Source: Geopsychrobacter sp. (lineage in GTDB: Bacteria; Desulfobacterota; Desulfuromonadia; Desulfuromonadales; Geopsychrobacteraceae). Taken from it: DNA of 8,447 nucleotides. The position numbers and the translations under genes are program-made. The notes below the pieces were generated by a model that worked only from the letters and a program-made list of their open reading frames with translations, was not told the DNA's origin and did not search any database. How positions within the stretch are numbered: position 1 is the first letter of the stretch; every line of letters begins with the position of its first letter. The DNA lies in assembly GCA_030620915.1 (NCBI GenBank), contig JAUXIR010000046.1, positions 1 through 8,447 on the forward strand, in the 5' to 3' direction. Of the stretch, positions 6,717-8,447 are shown in pieces.

Positions 6717-7913
6717 TTATAATTCTACGTCCATCGCCTCGGCGACGGTATGGATGTCTTTGTCTCCGCGACCGGAAAGGCAGACGACGATTATTTGATC
6801 GGGCGCCATGGTCGGCGCCAGTTTCAGGGTATGGGCGATGGCATGGGCGCTCTCAAGCGCGGGGATAATCCCCTCGACTCGGGTCAGACGCTGAAAGCCA
6901 TCCAGAGCCTCCTGATCGGTGATCGAGACATACTCGGCGCGCTTGATATCATGCAGATGCGCATGTTCAGGACCGACCCCGGGATAGTCCAGGCCCGCCG
7001 AAATCGAATGGGCATGGTCGATCTGGCCATCGGCATCCTGCAACAGATAGGTCTTATTGCCGTGCAGCACCCCCTTGGCCCCGGCAGTAATCGAAGCCGC
7101 GTGCTTATCGGTATCGATTCCGAGGCCGGCAGCCTCAACCCCGACCAGACGGACACCCTTGTCTTTCACAAAGGGATAGAAGAGACCCATGGCGTTCGAG
7201 CCTCCACCGATACAGGCGAGGGCCACATCGGGCAGGCGGCCGACGGACTCGAGAATCTGCTGCCGTGATTCGGTACCGATCACCGACTGAAAATCACGCA
7301 CCATCTCAGGATAGGGATGGGGTCCGGCCACCGTGCCGATGACATAGAAGGTATCACGCACGTTGGTGACCCAGTAGCGCATGGCGTCGTTCATCGCATC
7401 CTTCAGGGTCGCGGTGCCGCTGGTGACCACGTGGACCCGCGCGCCGAGCAGCTTCATGCGGAAGACATTGAGTGACTGGCGGCGGATATCCTCGGCACCC
7501 ATGAAGACGTCGCACTCCATATTGAACAGGGCGGCGACGGTGGCGGTGGCAACCCCGTGCTGGCCGGCACCGGTCTCGGCGATCACCTTCTTCTTGCCCA
7601 TCCGCCGCGCCAGCAGAATCTGACCGACGGTGTTGTTGACCTTGTGGGCACCGGTGTGGTTGAGATCTTCACGCTTCAGATAGATCTGCGCGCCACCCAG
7701 CTCTTCACTTAAATGCTGAGCGTGATAGAGCGGACTGGGACGACCGACATACTGACGCAGATAATAATCGAACTCAGCCTTGAACTCAGGATCCTTGCGC
7801 GCTTCGGCATAGGCCTCTTCCAGTTCAAGCAGAGCCGGCATCAGGGTTTCGGCGACATAACGTCCGCCAAAATCACCGAAATGTCCACGTTGATCGGGTT
7901 GCTGGTAACTCAT
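6717..7913 (-). CDS. trpB: Tryptophan synthase beta subunit TrpB
   Basis: TrpB uses pyridoxal phosphate to condense indole with L-serine, giving L-tryptophan, in complex with TrpA. The 398 residues match the common TrpB1 class. The lysine that binds the cofactor is Lys91 in HTGAHKVNN, the catalytic glutamate is Glu112 in AETGAGQHG, and the phosphate of the cofactor is held by GGGSNA at residues 235-240. The N-terminal [19 protein letters not shown] and the C-terminal [10 protein letters not shown] are typical. The ATG at 7913 overlaps the trpF stop by 4 bases (ATGA), with GAGGAG just upstream, so trpF and trpB are surely cotranscribed and probably coupled. Its partner trpA is not next to it; the gene is followed by 119 bp of repeats and then the helicase. 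No residue needed for catalysis is missing. Confidence 0.98.
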   Translation of the reverse strand: MSYQQPDQRGHFGDFGGRYVAETLMPALLELEEAYAEARKDPEFKAEFDYYLRQYVGRPSPLYHAQHLSEELGGAQIYLKREDLNHTGAHKVNNTVGQILLARRMGKKKVIAETGAGQHGVATATVAALFNMECDVFMGAEDIRRQSLNVFRMKLLGARVHVVTSGTATLKDAMNDAMRYWVTNVRDTFYVIGTVAGPHPYPEMVRDFQSVIGTESRQQILESVGRLPDVALACIGGGSNAMGLFYPFVKDKGVRLVGVEAAGLGIDTDKHAASITAGAKGVLHGNKTYLLQDADGQIDHAHSISAGLDYPGVGPEHAHLHDIKRAEYVSITDQEALDGFQRLTRVEGIIPALESAHAIAHTLKLAPTMAPDQIIVVCLSGRGDKDIHTVAEAMDVEL

Positions 7914-8447
7914 ACACTCCTCACCTGACGGATAAACTCCGCCACCTTGATCAGATCTTTCTTCCCCGGCGATAGCTCGACCCCACTGGAGACATCCACC
8001 GCATAGGGACGAACCTGGCGGATCGCATCCGCAACATTCTCCGGATTGAGCCCCCCGGCCAGAATCACCGGCTGACGACTGGCATAATCCTTGAGCAGCG
8101 ACCAGTCAAAGGGCTCGCCACTGCCGCCATAGACCCGATCCGACCAGGCATCCAGCAACAGACCGGAGACCTCATAGTCGGCCGCTTTTTCGAGGCTTGC
8201 GCCATCCTTGATCCGCAGCGCCTTGAGCACCCGGCAACCGGGGAAGAGACAATCCTGCGGCGACTCATCACCATGCAGCTGAATGACATCGAGACCGCAG
8301 CTCAGCATGGTTGACTCTATCCTAGCACGCTCGGCGTTGACGAACAGGCCCACCGTCGTTACAAATGGTGGCAGTCTGTGGATGATTGAGGCCGCCTGCT
8401 CGGGCGAAACCGCACGCGGACTCTTGGCATAGAAGACGAAACCGAGG
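7910..8447 (-). CDS. trpF: Phosphoribosylanthranilate isomerase TrpF, 5' end missing at the right edge
   Basis: TrpF converts N-(5'-phosphoribosyl)anthranilate to the deoxyribulose phosphate form, the third step of tryptophan synthesis, in a small TIM barrel. The frame is open from the window edge (first whole codon at 8446-8444) to the stop at 7912-7910, giving 178 residues; about 20-25 N-terminal residues, including the usual KICG motif with the catalytic cysteine, lie outside. Visible family motifs in order are [45 protein letters not shown] (with the catalytic Asp), [11 protein letters not shown], and [16 protein letters not shown]. An internal ATG-type start at 8353 would remove conserved strands and is not the real start. 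It overlaps trpB by 4 bases. Confidence 0.96.
   Translation of the reverse strand, partial: LGFVFYAKSPRAVSPEQAASIIHRLPPFVTTVGLFVNAERARIESTMLSCGLDVIQLHGDESPQDCLFPGCRVLKALRIKDGASLEKAADYEVSGLLLDAWSDRVYGGSGEPFDWSLLKDYASRQPVILAGGLNPENVADAIRQVRPYAVDVSSGVELSPGKKDLIKVAEFIRQVRSV

Noticed and set aside
6750..7268. Long open frame on the plus strand opposite trpB
   Set aside because: It is antisense to a fully conserved trpB, has no recognisable domain and no ribosome site context; it reflects codon bias of trpB.

Overview
The window is a compact, moderately GC-rich stretch of bacterial chromosome with every recognisable gene on the minus strand, so transcription runs from right to left. The gene content and order (trpF-trpB ... 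trpA ... accD-folC, then lptD) and the protein sequences point to a Gram-negative (diderm) proteobacterium-like organism. LptD implies an outer membrane with lipopolysaccharide. My best guess is a Desulfuromonadales/Geobacter-type deltaproteobacterium, but that is an inference from gene style; no rRNA or species marker is present.

Layout in transcription order: trpF (5' end beyond the right edge) overlaps trpB by 4 bases. A 119-bp spacer follows, with heptamer tandem repeats and a purine/pyrimidine strand switch. Next come an RhlB-like DEAD-box RNA helicase, a 169-bp element with perfect 15-bp terminal inverted repeats (probably a MITE-like non-autonomous mobile element), a small membrane-anchored SRPBCC-fold protein, and a 109-bp spacer with AATTGG/CCAATT dyads and a possible promoter. 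Then follow trpA, a class II cyclic-nucleotide phosphodiesterase-like metallo-beta-lactamase protein whose 5' end carries an apparent +1 frameshift, accD, folC, and the start of lptD (3' end beyond the left edge).

Functionally, TrpF, TrpB and TrpA catalyse three late steps of tryptophan synthesis. AccD is the carboxyltransferase beta subunit of acetyl-CoA carboxylase, FolC adds glutamate to folates (and may make dihydrofolate), and LptD inserts LPS into the outer membrane. The oddities are in the spacers and at one gene start: trpB and trpA are separated by a helicase and an SRPBCC gene, a mobile-looking palindromic element sits exactly at the helicase stop codon, the helicase start lacks a Shine-Dalgarno sequence and follows a pyrimidine repeat, and the phosphodiesterase needs a frameshift to be read in full. 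I see no phage, CRISPR, toxin-antitoxin, defence or biosynthetic cluster; the coding content is mostly housekeeping. No gene-free stretch exceeds 300 bases: the longest, 5114-5322, is mostly the inverted-repeat element.
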